Numbered from the stretch's first letter, positions 26,465 through 36,107 are shown. The stretch: 64,000 bases of DNA from Sphingomonas sp. AP4-R1 (GCF_013113735.1 NZ_CP053346.1:930001-994000), one strand, 5' to 3'. The notes: generated by a model not told the origin, from the letters alone. Numbers and translations are program-made.

Positions 26465-27700
26465 ATGTGGCTATTCGATCGTGCGTTCAAGAAGCTGATC
26501 CGCAAGGGCGAGCTTCAGGTTACCGACTATAAGGGCAGGGTCTATCGCTATGGCGAGCCCGTGCCGGGACGGGAATTGGTGGCGGTGCGCTTCACCGATC
26601 GCACCACGCCCGAACGGATCGTTTCCGCCCCCTCGCTCGGCGCGGGCGAGGCCTATATGGATGGGCGCCTGATCATGGAGCGGGGCGACATCCACGCCCT
26701 GATCGATCTGGTCACCTGGAACAATCGCTGGGAGAAACGCGGCGACCGCGCCAAGCTGGAGCGCAAGGTGCGGATGCCCGGCCACGATCTCGGCGGCTGG
26801 CTGCGGACCTGGAATTACGAGCGCCGCGCCCGGCGCAACGTGGCCCACCATTATGATCTGTCGGCGCGGCTCTACGATCTCTTCCTCGATGTCGACCGCC
26901 AATATAGCTGCGCCTATTTCACCGATCCGGGCAACAGCCTGGAACAGGCGCAGATCGACAAGAAGGCGCATATCGCCGCCAAGCTGAAGCTCGATCGGCC
27001 GGGCCTGCGCGTGCTGGAGATCGGCTGCGGCTGGGGCGGGCTCGCGCTCTACATCCACGAAAAGACCGGCGCCGAAGTGCTGGGCATCACCCTGTCCGAA
27101 GAGCAATTGATCGTCGCGCGCCAGCGGGCCGAGGCGGCGGGCGTGGCGGACAAGGTGAAGTTCGAGCTGATCGACTATCGCGCGATGACGGGCAAATATG
27201 ACCGGATCGTCTCAGTCGGCATGTTCGAGCATGTCGGGCCCGGCCATTTCCGCCAGTTCTTCGCCCGCTGTCGCAAGCTTCTGGCCGATGACGGCGTGAT
27301 GCTGCTGCACACGATCGGCCGGATGGGCGCGCGCCGCCCGACCGATCCATGGACGGTCAAATATATCTTCCCCGGCGGCTATATCCCGACGCTTTCCGAA
27401 ATCGCCGAGGCGACCGAGGCGGTGCGGCTGATCACCACCGACGTGGAGACGCTGCGCCACCATTATGGCCATACGCTGGAGCGGTGGCTGCGCCGCACAC
27501 AGGCCGCGAAGGCCGAGATCGAGGCGATGTACGATCCACGCTTCTACCGGATGTGGGAATTCTACCTCGCCGGATCGATGACCGGATTCTTCAACGGGCA
27601 GATGGTGAATTATCAGCTGCAATATGTGCGCGATCGCACCGCGCTGCCGATCACGCGCGATTATATCGCGGAGGCGGAGACGGCGCTGCGGGGCGAGTAA
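26465..27700 (+). CDS. Cyclopropane-fatty-acyl-phospholipid synthase family protein
   Basis: A 411-residue SAM-dependent enzyme of the CFA synthase family. It has an N-terminal lipid-binding region (to about residue 110), the YDLSARLYDLFLDVDRQYSCAYF entry, motif I LEIGCGWGGLALY, VGMFEHVGPG, and a C-terminal FYRMWEFYLAGSM segment. It would methylenate unsaturated acyl chains of membrane phospholipids. It starts 18 bp after rlmN on the same strand. Confidence 0.93.
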   Translation: MWLFDRAFKKLIRKGELQVTDYKGRVYRYGEPVPGRELVAVRFTDRTTPERIVSAPSLGAGEAYMDGRLIMERGDIHALIDLVTWNNRWEKRGDRAKLERKVRMPGHDLGGWLRTWNYERRARRNVAHHYDLSARLYDLFLDVDRQYSCAYFTDPGNSLEQAQIDKKAHIAAKLKLDRPGLRVLEIGCGWGGLALYIHEKTGAEVLGITLSEEQLIVARQRAEAAGVADKVKFELIDYRAMTGKYDRIVSVGMFEHVGPGHFRQFFARCRKLLADDGVMLLHTIGRMGARRPTDPWTVKYIFPGGYIPTLSEIAEATEAVRLITTDVETLRHHYGHTLERWLRRTQAAKAEIEAMYDPRFYRMWEFYLAGSMTGFFNGQMVNYQLQYVRDRTALPITRDYIAEAETALRGE

Positions 27701-27721
27701 GGCGGGACTGATTAGCCCTAA

Positions 27722-27816
27722 CGTCATCCCGGACTTGTTCCGGGATACACGGTGCGGCTGGATCAGCGGCGTCGAATTTGCCGCTCGGTGGATCCCGGAA
27801 CAAGTCCGAGATGACG
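27722..27816. repeat. Intergenic palindromic repeat
   Basis: CGTCATCCCGGACTTGTTCC on the left and an inverted copy ending GATGACG on the right form a long hairpin. The repeat type (GTCATCC...GGATGAC) recurs at 44930-45028 and in weaker form at 59872-59962. It lies after the CFA-synthase-like gene and before the convergent EF-hand gene. Confidence 0.65.
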
Positions 27817-27909
27817 ATGGGCTTTATTCGAGCACCTTGACCATCCGCCCCGCCTTCCGCAGACGGCCGGCGCCGCTCCTCCGCTGGGGAAGGAGCGACG
27901 CCTCCGGGA

Positions 27910-28689
27910 TCACTTTCCCTCCGGCCCCCCGTGGCGACGATCGCCGTCCGGGCCGTCGCCGTGCATCCGGTGCTGCATCGCGACGATCATCTCGTCCCGA
28001 TCGATCACGCCGTCATGATTGACGTCGGCCTTGTCGAACGCGGCGAGCGCGGCCTTCTGCGCCTCGGCCAGCGTGACCTTGCCATCGTGGTTCGCATCAG
28101 CCTTTTCCAGCATGCGGCCGCCGCCCATCATGCCGAAGCCGGGGCCGCCATGGCCACGCATGCCCATGCGGCCCATCCGACCGGGGCCTTCGCCGGGACC
28201 ATCCGGTCCGGGGCCGCGCATATGATCGGGACCACCGGGTCCGCCAGGTCCGTCGCGACCGTCAGGACCATCCGGACCGCCGCGCCCCTCGGGACCGCGC
28301 GGGCCACGCTCGCCCGGCGGGGGCGGCGGCGGCGCATCGAATTCGGCGCGCGAGATCGATCCGTCCTTGTTCGTATCCAGCATCGCGAACATCCGATCGC
28401 GATCCGCCTTCATATCGGCCTCGCGGTCGGCGCGGCGCTTGGCGACCATCGCGACGCGATCAGCATCGTCGAACACGCCATCCTTGTTGAGATCCAGCAT
28501 CGCGAAATGCTGGGCGACCATCGCCGGCACGTCCGCGCGCTTCAGCGGTTCCCGCATCGGCCGGTGGCCTTCCATGCCGCCCGGCGGCGGGGGCGGCGGC
28601 ATCATGCCCGCGCCGTCGCCGGCATTCTGCGCGACCGCGGCGCCCGCCATCAGGACGCCCAGCGCCGCGCCCGTGAGAAATTTACGCAT
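27910..28689 (-). CDS. Secreted EF-hand protein with Gly-Pro-Asp-rich linker
   Basis: A 259-residue protein with a signal peptide (MRKFLTGAALGVLMAGAAVA), a proline run and four EF-hand-type loops: DLNKDGVFD, DTNKDGSIS, DANHDGKVT and DVNHDGVID. All four keep the Asp, Asn/Asp and Asp-Gly calcium ligands. Between pairs two and three is a low-complexity GPxG-rich segment (residues about 120-180) resembling a collagen-like linker. Likely an exported calcium-binding protein; function unknown. Start 28689 is chosen for the signal peptide. Confidence 0.83.
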   Translation of the reverse strand: MRKFLTGAALGVLMAGAAVAQNAGDGAGMMPPPPPPGGMEGHRPMREPLKRADVPAMVAQHFAMLDLNKDGVFDDADRVAMVAKRRADREADMKADRDRMFAMLDTNKDGSISRAEFDAPPPPPPGERGPRGPEGRGGPDGPDGRDGPGGPGGPDHMRGPGPDGPGEGPGRMGRMGMRGHGGPGFGMMGGGRMLEKADANHDGKVTLAEAQKAALAAFDKADVNHDGVIDRDEMIVAMQHRMHGDGPDGDRRHGGPEGK

Positions 28690-28820
28690 CCGATCCACTC
28701 CAGCTATGCGACCCATCGCCGCAGCATGACCTCTCTGTGCGAGTCGTCTTGCACGGATAGTTCGATGGCGATGCGATGTTGCGATGCTGACATGTTGAGC
28801 GGTTCGGCAAAGCCGAACCG

Positions 28821-28904
28821 GGCGGCACCGGCCCGCTCCCCCACCCCACCTCCCAATCAGGATACTCTGTGGGAGGTCGGGAGGGGGAGCGGGCCGGTGC
28901 CGCC
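28821..28904. repeat. Intergenic palindromic repeat with perfect 22-bp arms
   Basis: The segments at 28821-28842 and 28883-28904 are exact inverted copies (begin GGCGGCACCGG, end CCGGTGCCGCC) around a 40-bp centre. A relative is at 31412-31495. A short GGTTCGGC/GCCGAACC hairpin directly precedes it. It lies between the EF-hand and rpoN genes. Confidence 0.75.
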
Positions 28905-28924
28905 ATCCGCGTGAGCGGATCAGA

Positions 28925-30418
28925 CTAACGCGCCAGCGCCCTCGCCCGGCGACGCTGCACCGACGAGCCCAGCCCGATCGCCTCGCGATATTTGGCCACC
29001 GTGCGCCGCGCGAGGCCGAAGCCCTTGGCGTTCAACAGCTCGACCAGCTTGTCGTCGGACAGGATATCGTCGCCTTCCTCGGCGATGAGCCTGGCGATCT
29101 GGCTCTTCACCGCCTCGGCCGAGACGGCATCGCCCCCGTCCGTGCCGGCGACACCGCTCGTGAAGAAATATTTGAGCTCGTAGAATCCGCGCTCGCACGA
29201 GAGATATTTGTTCGAGGTGACGCGGCTGACGGTGGATTCGTGCATGCCGATCGCATCCGCCACCGTCCTCAGCGTGAGCGGCTTCAGGTGGCTGACGCCC
29301 TGCAGGAAGAAGCCCTCCTGCTGCTTCACGATCTCGGTCGTGACCTTCATGATCGTGCGCGCGCGCTGATCCAGCGCCTTCACCAGCCAGTTGGCGCTGG
29401 CGAGGCAATCCGCGACCCATGCCTTGGACTGGCGATTGGCGGCGCCCGCGCTCAGCTCGGCATGATAGCGCCGATCGACCAGCACGCGCGGCAGGGTGGC
29501 GCTGTTCAGCTCGATCTGCCAGCCGCCGCGAAGCCGCCCGACGAACACATCGGGGGAGACGGGGGTGGCGGGCTCGCCGCCAAATTTCAGGCCGGGCTTC
29601 GGATCGTAATTGCGAAGCTCCCGGATCATGTCCGACAGATCTTCCTCATCCACCATGCAGATGCGGCGCAGCTGGGCGAGCTGGCCGCGCGCGAGCAGAT
29701 CGAGATGATCGAGCAGGGCCGCCATGGCGGGATCGTAGCGATCCACCTCGCGCGCCTGAATGGCGAGGCATTCGGCCAGATTGCGGGCGCCGACGCCTGA
29801 CGGATCGAAGCTCTGGATCACGGCCAGCACCGGCTGCACCTGCGACAGTTCCAGCCCGAGCTGCGCCGCCAGATCGTCGAGCGGCTCGGTCAGGTAACCG
29901 GCATCGTCGATCGCATCGATCAGGCGGTGCGCGATCAGCAGGGCGATCCCGTCCAGCCGCTCGCCCGCCTGCGCGGCGAGGTGATCGTGGAGCGAGAGCG
30001 CGGTGGCTGCGACCGTGTCGAAATCGAAGCCCTCGTCGGAGAGGGAGCCGCCGCTCTGCCCGCCCGCATCGATCGCGCTGTCGTGGTGGAAGGTTTCCTC
30101 GCCATAATCGACGTCGAGCGGGGCATCGGCGTCCGCATCGCCCGCCACCACCAGCCGATCGGCGGTGGGAGGATCATCGGGGAGATCGCCGCCAAGATCC
30201 CCGGCCGCGTCCCCGGCCCATTCGCCGTCCGGATCGGGCGCGGGCGCCTCGCCCTCCTCCGGGCCGCCGGTCAGCAGCGGGTTCTTCTCGATCTCCTCGG
30301 CGATGAACGCCTCGATCTCGAGATTGGAGAGCGCCAGCAGCTTGATCGCCTGCTGCAGCTGCGGCGTCATCACCAGCGACTGGGATTGCCGCAGGTCGAG
30401 GCGCGGGGCGAGGCTCAT
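28925..30418 (-). CDS. rpoN: RNA polymerase sigma-54 factor
   Basis: The 497-residue sigma factor has region I (LDLRQSQSLVMTPQLQQAIK), an acidic linker (about 60-130), the core-binding region and the C-terminal DNA-binding part. The latter has the helix-turn-helix (ESTVSRVTSNKY) and an RpoN box (ARRTVAKYRE). It directs transcription from -24/-12 promoters with AAA+ activators. Start ATG 30418 opens the conserved region. lptB lies just upstream, the common lptB-rpoN order. Confidence 0.96.
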   Translation of the reverse strand: MSLAPRLDLRQSQSLVMTPQLQQAIKLLALSNLEIEAFIAEEIEKNPLLTGGPEEGEAPAPDPDGEWAGDAAGDLGGDLPDDPPTADRLVVAGDADADAPLDVDYGEETFHHDSAIDAGGQSGGSLSDEGFDFDTVAATALSLHDHLAAQAGERLDGIALLIAHRLIDAIDDAGYLTEPLDDLAAQLGLELSQVQPVLAVIQSFDPSGVGARNLAECLAIQAREVDRYDPAMAALLDHLDLLARGQLAQLRRICMVDEEDLSDMIRELRNYDPKPGLKFGGEPATPVSPDVFVGRLRGGWQIELNSATLPRVLVDRRYHAELSAGAANRQSKAWVADCLASANWLVKALDQRARTIMKVTTEIVKQQEGFFLQGVSHLKPLTLRTVADAIGMHESTVSRVTSNKYLSCERGFYELKYFFTSGVAGTDGGDAVSAEAVKSQIARLIAEEGDDILSDDKLVELLNAKGFGLARRTVAKYREAIGLGSSVQRRRARALAR

Positions 30419-30439
30419 GGCTTCAGCGGGCCGCAATCA

Positions 30440-30521
30440 ATCGTTCGTGCTGAGCGAAGTCGAAGCACGGCTACACAGGACATCGCTTGCAGCACGTCCT
30501 TCGACTTCGCTCAGGACGAAC
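30440..30521. repeat. Intergenic palindromic repeat between lptB and rpoN
   Basis: GTTCGTGCTGAGCGAAGTCG on the left faces CGACTTCGCTCAGGACGAAC on the right, an imperfect hairpin. It is a member of the family also seen at 51886-51921 and 55290-55373. Confidence 0.7.
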
Positions 30522-30549
30522 TGGGTTCCTGAGGAGGCCGGTGCCACTG

Positions 30550-31320
30550 CTATAGCTCGAAGCTCTCGCCCAGATACAGGCGGCGCACATCCTCGTTCGC
30601 GACGAGATCGGCCGGGCTGCCCTGGAAGAGGACGCGGCCATCATAGATGATGCAGGCGCGATCGACGATGTCGAGCGTCTCGCGCACGTTATGATCGGTG
30701 ATCAGCACGCCGATGTCGCGCCGCTTCAGATCCTTCACCAGATCGCGAATGTCGCTGATCGAGATGGGATCGATGCCGGCGAACGGCTCGTCCAGCAGCA
30801 TGATCGAGGGATCGGCGGCGAGGCTGCGCGCGATCTCGCAGCGGCGACGCTCGCCGCCCGACAGCGCGGTGGCGGGCGCATCGCGCAACCGCTCCAGATG
30901 GAATTCGCCCAGCAGCGATTCGAGCCGCTCGGCGCGCACGGCCTTGTCCGGCTCGGACACTTCCAGCACGGACATGATGTTCTGAGCGACCGACAGCCCC
31001 CGGAAGATCGAGGTTTCCTGCGGCAGATAGCCGAGGCCCAGGATCGCGCGGCGATACATGGGCAGGCCGGTGACATCGTTGCCGTCGAGCAGGATACGGC
31101 CCGCATCGGGCTTCACGAGGCCCATGACGGAATAGAAACAGGTCGTTTTGCCGGCGCCGTTCGGGCCGAGCAGGCCGACCACTTCGCCGCGCGCGACCTC
31201 CAGACTCACGTCATGAAGCACCTGGCGCTTGTCATAAGCCTTGGCGATCGAAACGATCGCGAGCCCCGATGCCTGATCGGGCACGTGGGGCGCGGAGGCC
31301 GTGAGAGACATCTCGTTCAT
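30550..31320 (-). CDS. lptB: LPS export ABC transporter ATP-binding protein
   Basis: A 256-residue ABC ATPase with Walker A GPNGAGKTT (52-60), signature LSGGE (153-157) and Walker B LLDEP (175-179). The LptB-typical YLPQETSIFRGLSV and ITDHNVRETL segments are present. It powers lipopolysaccharide or glycosphingolipid-type transport with LptFGC. Sphingomonads often replace LPS by glycosphingolipids, so the cargo is inferred. A second ATG three codons in is also possible. Confidence 0.95.
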   Translation of the reverse strand: MNEMSLTASAPHVPDQASGLAIVSIAKAYDKRQVLHDVSLEVARGEVVGLLGPNGAGKTTCFYSVMGLVKPDAGRILLDGNDVTGLPMYRRAILGLGYLPQETSIFRGLSVAQNIMSVLEVSEPDKAVRAERLESLLGEFHLERLRDAPATALSGGERRRCEIARSLAADPSIMLLDEPFAGIDPISISDIRDLVKDLKRRDIGVLITDHNVRETLDIVDRACIIYDGRVLFQGSPADLVANEDVRRLYLGESFEL

Positions 31321-31411
31321 CGCTCCGCGTTACCCGTTCGGGCGGCGAACGGCAATTCGGCTTGCTTCTTGCAGGTTAGGAAGAGCCCTTTGATGCGCCT
31401 GACGGCGCGGT

Positions 31412-31495
31412 GCCGCACCAGCCCGCTCCCCCACCCGGCCTCCCATCTAGGATACTCTGCTTGGGAGGCCGGGGGAGCGGCCACGGTTCAGCAGA
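31412..31495. repeat. Intergenic palindromic repeat
   Basis: A degenerate relative of the repeat at 28821-28904, with CCCGCTCCCCCACCCGGCCTCCCA facing TGGGAGGCCGGGGGAGCGG split across a shared GGATACTCTG centre. It lies between lptB and the glycosyltransferase gene. Confidence 0.55.
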
Positions 31496-31518
31496 GCTGA
31501 GCCGTCTCAAGGAATCAC

Positions 31519-32700
31519 TCAGTCGACGCGCTCGGTGCGAATCCAGTCTGGAGTTTCTTTCCCGCGCACGATCTTCGCGTAGAGGGCGAGCTTCCAGCCC
31601 ATGTAGAGCGGCAGGCGGATGAGCGTCGAAGCGGAGAGCATCGCGCGGCCGGCGGCGGCCCAGGCGGCCAGCACCGCCATCACCACCAGCCCGGCCAGCC
31701 CGATCATCGCGACCGGCGCCGCCAAAGGCGCCGCGCCGATCAGCCAGAGCAGCAGCCACAGCAGCACGGCCGCACCGTTCAGCATCAGCAACAGGGTGAG
31801 CGGGGCGGTGAGCAGGTGCAGGCCCATCCACAGCATCTGCCAGTCGAGCCGGGCGAGGCCGCGCAGCAGCAGAGGCAGGCCGAAGCCGCGCGCGGTGGCG
31901 AGGAAGCCGCCCTCCCAGCGCGCGCGCTGCGTGCCGGTGCCCTGCTCGCTGGAGGGATTGGACCAGATGGTCGCACGCGGCTCGAACACCGGCGGCTGGC
32001 TGCGGCGGACGAGATCGACGCCGAGCGCCAGATCCTCGACGATATTGCCCGTCGCCAGATCGAGCGACGCATAAAGCGGCCACGGAAAGGCCATGCCGGA
32101 GCCGGTGAGCAGAGCGGGCGCGCCGATGCGGCGGCCGCCGCGCTGGCGCACCAGATTCTTCACGAGCATCGCGAAATTGGAGATCTGCACGATCGGGCCG
32201 CCATCGCGGCGCGGCGCGAACAGATAGCTGGCCTGCACGGCGCGGCCATATTTCTCCGAGGTCGCGGCCAGCCGCGCGATGGCGCCGGCGGCGGGCGTGC
32301 AATCGGCATCGACGACGATCACGGTGGCGGGAGGTGCCGCCATCAGAGCCGCCTTGCCACCCGCCAGCGCATAGCCCTTCCCGCGCCGATCGGGCTCATT
32401 CAGCACATGGACCTCGGCGCCGCCCGCACGCGCCTGCTCGGCGGTGGCATCGCTGCAATTGTGCGCGACGACGAGGACGCGCGTGCCAGCGGGCGATTCG
32501 GCGATCATCTTCTCCACCGAGGCGCGAACCACGCTTTGCTCGTTATGCGCGGGCACGATCAGGGCGATCGATCCGGTGGGGCGGGCAAGGCCGCCCGTGT
32601 CGTTGCCGCGCAGGCCCAACAGCACCTCGATCAGGAACACCCCGTCCGTGACGATCAGGGGCACGCACAGGATCGCAGCAAGGAACCCGAGGATCATCAT
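31519..32700 (-). CDS. Family 2 glycosyltransferase, membrane-bound
   Basis: The 393-residue GT2 enzyme has an N-terminal membrane helix, the catalytic domain (SIALIVPAHNEQSVV, VVVDADCTPAA as the DxD-type site, NIVEDLALGVDL as the ED motif, and QRARWEGG as the QxxRW motif), and three or four C-terminal membrane helices. This resembles processive or lipid-linked polysaccharide synthases. It overlaps the upstream GT4 gene by 4 bp. The pair probably builds one surface glycan, product unknown. Confidence 0.88.
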   Translation of the reverse strand: MMILGFLAAILCVPLIVTDGVFLIEVLLGLRGNDTGGLARPTGSIALIVPAHNEQSVVRASVEKMIAESPAGTRVLVVAHNCSDATAEQARAGGAEVHVLNEPDRRGKGYALAGGKAALMAAPPATVIVVDADCTPAAGAIARLAATSEKYGRAVQASYLFAPRRDGGPIVQISNFAMLVKNLVRQRGGRRIGAPALLTGSGMAFPWPLYASLDLATGNIVEDLALGVDLVRRSQPPVFEPRATIWSNPSSEQGTGTQRARWEGGFLATARGFGLPLLLRGLARLDWQMLWMGLHLLTAPLTLLLMLNGAAVLLWLLLWLIGAAPLAAPVAMIGLAGLVVMAVLAAWAAAGRAMLSASTLIRLPLYMGWKLALYAKIVRGKETPDWIRTERVD

Positions 32701-33884
32701 GCGCGGAACAGCTCCGCCATCGCGGCGCCATTGGCGCGCGCGTCGTGGCGGGCGAGAACGCGGGCGCGGCCTACCTCCCCCATCGCGCGCAGATCGGCCG
32801 GATCGGCGGCGAGGGCTGCGGCCATCGCATCACACAGGGCCTCGATCGATCCGGCGGGGACGACCCAGCCGCAGCTGGCATCCACCAGTTCGGGCACGCC
32901 CGCGATGGCGGTGGTGACGACGGGCACGCGGAGCGCGAGCGCCTCCATGATGACGACCGGCAGGCCTTCCGCGAAGCTGGGCAGCACCATCGCGCGGGAC
33001 GCGAGCAGGCGCGCGCGGACGCCCGCCGCATCGAGATAGCCGGTGATCGCGATAATCTCGCCAAGGCCGTGATCGGCGATGGCGGCTTCGATCTCTTTCC
33101 GCATCTCGCCGTCGCCCACCAAAGTCAGGTGGAAGGGGACACCCCGCGCCCGCAATGCGGCGGCGGCCTCGATCAGCAGAGGCAGGCCCTTCTGCGCGCT
33201 CAGGCGGGCGACGCAGCACAGCTCGGCGGCGGAGACGGGTGGCGCAGGTGGCGCCGAAGCGAAGCCCTCGTCGATGCCGCAGCGGACGACGTTCAGCTTT
33301 TGCCACTGGGCGGGCTTCGTCCAGCGCATCAGCTGGCTCCGGCCGAAATCGCTGATCGCGACCACCTGGGCGGCATCCACGATCTTGGCGGGCAGATCGA
33401 GCGCACCGGGCGCATCGAACTCCTCCGGCCCATGGACCGTGAAACTGTAGGGAATGCCCGACAGGAGATGGACGAGCCGGGCGACGGCGGCGGGATTGGT
33501 GCCGAAATGGGCGTGGAGCCGATCGACGCCTGCCAGAGCACGCGCGAGCCAGCAGGCCTCGACCAGATAGATCAGGTGACGCAGCGCGATCTTGGGACGC
33601 CCCTGCCCCATCGCGATCGCGGCCTTTAGCGCGCCGAGAAAGCGACCGGGCCTGGCGAGCGCCATCTTCGCCGCCGCGCACAGCAAGGCCGATTTGGGCT
33701 GACCGAGGATGACGGTGGTGCGATCCAGCTCGGCGCGATCGGCAGCATCGGGCAGCGACGCATCGGGCGGGCGGATCGAGAAGCGCAGGACATCGACCCC
33801 CGCCGCCTCCACGCCCGCAATCTCGCGGCGGATGAAGCTGTGGCTGACGGCCGGATACCGGTTCACGAGATAGGCGACGCGCAT
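32697..33884 (-). CDS. Family 4 glycosyltransferase
   Basis: The 395-residue GT-B enzyme has an N-terminal domain starting MRVAYLVNRYPAVSHSFI, HFGTNPAAVARL, and the nucleotide-sugar domain with CVARLSAQKGLPLLIEAA and the EX7E-type segment PSFAEGLPVVIMEALA. This matches the colanic-acid/WcaL-like group of exopolysaccharide transferases. Start 33884 is at the first Rossmann strand; eight more residues are possible upstream. It is translationally coupled to the GT2 gene. Confidence 0.88.
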   Translation of the reverse strand: MRVAYLVNRYPAVSHSFIRREIAGVEAAGVDVLRFSIRPPDASLPDAADRAELDRTTVILGQPKSALLCAAAKMALARPGRFLGALKAAIAMGQGRPKIALRHLIYLVEACWLARALAGVDRLHAHFGTNPAAVARLVHLLSGIPYSFTVHGPEEFDAPGALDLPAKIVDAAQVVAISDFGRSQLMRWTKPAQWQKLNVVRCGIDEGFASAPPAPPVSAAELCCVARLSAQKGLPLLIEAAAALRARGVPFHLTLVGDGEMRKEIEAAIADHGLGEIIAITGYLDAAGVRARLLASRAMVLPSFAEGLPVVIMEALALRVPVVTTAIAGVPELVDASCGWVVPAGSIEALCDAMAAALAADPADLRAMGEVGRARVLARHDARANGAAMAELFRA

Positions 33885-33966
33885 TTTCCCCCGAACGTCT
33901 GCCTGCAAAGGATGGTGACGGGGTTAACGCGCGATTGTTTCACCGTCCAGCGGGTGAAACCAAACC

Positions 33967-34095
33967 CCCGTTTGCCCTGAGCTTGTCGAAGGGCAGTCCT
34001 TCTTCCGCGCCGACGGAGAAGAAGGACAGTGCCCTTCGACTGCCCGCCTGCGGCAGTCGCTCAGGACAGGCCCCGACAGGCTCAGCACAAACGGG
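33967..34095. repeat. Intergenic palindromic repeat
   Basis: CCCGTTTGCCCTGAGCTTGT on the left and an inverted GACAGGCTCAGCACAAACGGG-type arm on the right enclose a shorter internal hairpin. Related members are at 52881-52968 and 61110-61200. It lies just beyond the ybaB stop. Confidence 0.7.
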
Positions 34096-34107
34096 AAAAG
34101 AGAGGGA

Positions 34108-34443
34108 TCAGAACGGCAGCTTGAAGCCCGGCGGCAGCGGCAGGCCCGCCGTCATCTTGCCCATTTCCTCGTTGCCGGCGGCATCCGCCTTGCCGCGCGC
34201 GTCGTTCAGCGCGGCGGCGATCAGATCCTCCAGCATCTGCTTTTCGGACAGGACCATCAGCGAATCGTCGATCGCGACGCCGATGATGCGGCCCTTGGCG
34301 GTGGCGCGGATCTTGACGAGACCGCCGCCGGCGACGCCCTCCACCTCGATCTTGTCGAGCCCGGCCTGGGCATCGGCCATCTGCGACTGGATATTGCCGG
34401 CCATCGCCTGCGCGGCGGCCATCAGTTCGTTCAGATCCTTCAT
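34108..34443 (-). CDS. YbaB/EbfC family nucleoid-associated protein
   Basis: The 111-residue protein has the family pattern: MKDLNELMAAAQAMAGNIQS at the start, a VEGVAGGGLVKI strand, the KGRIIGVAIDDSLM strand, and a helical KQMLEDLIAAALNDA. It binds DNA as a dimer. The gene overlaps dnaX by 4 bp, the conserved dnaX-ybaB arrangement; recR does not follow. Confidence 0.95.
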   Translation of the reverse strand: MKDLNELMAAAQAMAGNIQSQMADAQAGLDKIEVEGVAGGGLVKIRATAKGRIIGVAIDDSLMVLSEKQMLEDLIAAALNDARGKADAAGNEEMGKMTAGLPLPPGFKLPF

Positions 34444-36107
34444 CGCGACATACTCCTGGATTCGTCGGGCGCGTAGCCGATCAGCTCCGCATCGGGAAAG
34501 GCGGCGAAAGCGGCGGCCACGACCGGCGCTGCCAAGATGGCATCGCGCGCCGCATTTTCACGGGCCCTGTCCTCATCGTCGAGCGAGGGCTTGCCGATGC
34601 CGTCCGCCACCGTGATCGACCAGACGACGCCGGGCCGCGCCTTGCGGAGGCAATCCTGCAGTGGGCGGACATCCTCCGCCTTGAGGCCGGAACCCGCCGC
34701 CACCAGCAATTCGGGCGCGGCGAAGCGGATGAAGCGCAGCCGGCGGATCGTGACCGCCCATGTCTTCGCGGTGGGGACCGGGCTCTGGTCCATCAGATCG
34801 AACAAGGCCTGCGGGCTATCGGGCAGAGCGGGCGGCTGCGGCGGCTCCTCGCGCTGGACGGCGACGGGCGCGGCGGCGGCGACCGGCGCGCTCGCTGCTG
34901 CGGGAGGCGGGCTGGAGCCTGGGACCAGGGCCGATACCTCGCCCGAACGGAGGCGCTTCGCCAGATCCTGCGGATCGGGCAGCTGGCTGGCGTGAACGAC
35001 GCGGAGCAGGGCCATCTCGGCCGCCTCGCGCGGCAGCACCGCCGTCTGCACCTCGCCATGGCCCTTGAGCAGCAATTGCCACAGGCGATGGAGCGTGGCG
35101 AAACCCATCCGGCTCGCCCAATCGGCGAACGCCTCGCGCTCTTCCACCGACAGCGCGGGATCGTCGGCCCCGCCCACCTTGGCGCGGGTGACGCCGTGGA
35201 CGGTTTCCAGCAGGCCCTTGAGCATCGCGGCGGGCTCCACGCCCAGCGCATGCTGCTGCGCGACCGAGCCCAGCACGCCCGGCACGTCGCCCGCCAGCAA
35301 TTGCCCGAACAGCCGCCGGATCGCGCCGCGATCGGACAGGCCGAGCATGTCGCGCACCTGCGCGGCGGTGACGCCGCCACCAGCCGCGCCGTGCGCGATC
35401 GCCTGATCGAGGATCGAGAGGCCGTCGCGCGCCGAGCCTTCGGCCGCGCGCGCCACCAAGGCCAGCGCCTCGGGCTCGACCTCGACGCCCTCCTCCGTGG
35501 CGACCTTCGCGAAATGGGCGGCGAGGCTGTCGGCCGGAATGCGGCGCAGATCGAAGCGCTGGCAGCGCGACAGCACCGTGACCGGCACCTTGTTCACCTC
35601 CGTGGTGGCGAACAGGAATTTCACATGCGCCGGCGGCTCCTCCAGCGTTTTCAGAAGCGCGTTGAACGCATTCTTCGAGAGCATGTGGACTTCGTCGATG
35701 ATGTAGACCTTGTAGCGCGCCGAGACGGCCGCGTAGCGCACCGCCTCGATGATCTCGCGCACGTCGTCCACGCCGGTATGGCTGGCGGCGTCCATCTCCA
35801 CCACGTCGATGTGGCGGCCCTCGGCGATGGCGACGCAGGGCTCGCACTGCCCACAGGGATCGATCGTGGGGCCGCCCTGCCCGTCCGGCCCGATGCAGTT
35901 GAGCGCCTTGGCGATCAGGCGCGCCGTGGAGGTCTTGCCGACACCGCGCACGCCGGTGAGCAGGAAGGCATGGGCGAGACGATCGCGGCGGATCGCATTG
36001 CCCAGCGTCTGCACCATCGCATCCTGCCCGATCAGCTCCGTAAAGCGCTGCGGCCGATATTTGCGCGCGAGGACACGATAGACGGGTGGGGAGTCGGACA
36101 TGGGCAC
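34440..36107 (-). CDS. dnaX: DNA polymerase III subunits gamma/tau
   Basis: The 555-residue clamp-loader ATPase has Walker A GVRGVGKTS (52-60), a zinc-binding Cys cluster beginning at Cys71 (ending CGQCEPC), YIIDEVHMLS as Walker B, and FLFATTEVNKVP. A proline/alanine-rich linker (about 395-430) precedes the tau-like C-terminal domain. The start could also be the ATG two codons in (MSDSPPVYR). SRP RNA and ybaB flank it, as in other Alphaproteobacteria. Confidence 0.96.
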   Translation of the reverse strand: MPMSDSPPVYRVLARKYRPQRFTELIGQDAMVQTLGNAIRRDRLAHAFLLTGVRGVGKTSTARLIAKALNCIGPDGQGGPTIDPCGQCEPCVAIAEGRHIDVVEMDAASHTGVDDVREIIEAVRYAAVSARYKVYIIDEVHMLSKNAFNALLKTLEEPPAHVKFLFATTEVNKVPVTVLSRCQRFDLRRIPADSLAAHFAKVATEEGVEVEPEALALVARAAEGSARDGLSILDQAIAHGAAGGGVTAAQVRDMLGLSDRGAIRRLFGQLLAGDVPGVLGSVAQQHALGVEPAAMLKGLLETVHGVTRAKVGGADDPALSVEEREAFADWASRMGFATLHRLWQLLLKGHGEVQTAVLPREAAEMALLRVVHASQLPDPQDLAKRLRSGEVSALVPGSSPPPAAASAPVAAAAPVAVQREEPPQPPALPDSPQALFDLMDQSPVPTAKTWAVTIRRLRFIRFAAPELLVAAGSGLKAEDVRPLQDCLRKARPGVVWSITVADGIGKPSLDDEDRARENAARDAILAAPVVAAAFAAFPDAELIGYAPDESRSMSR

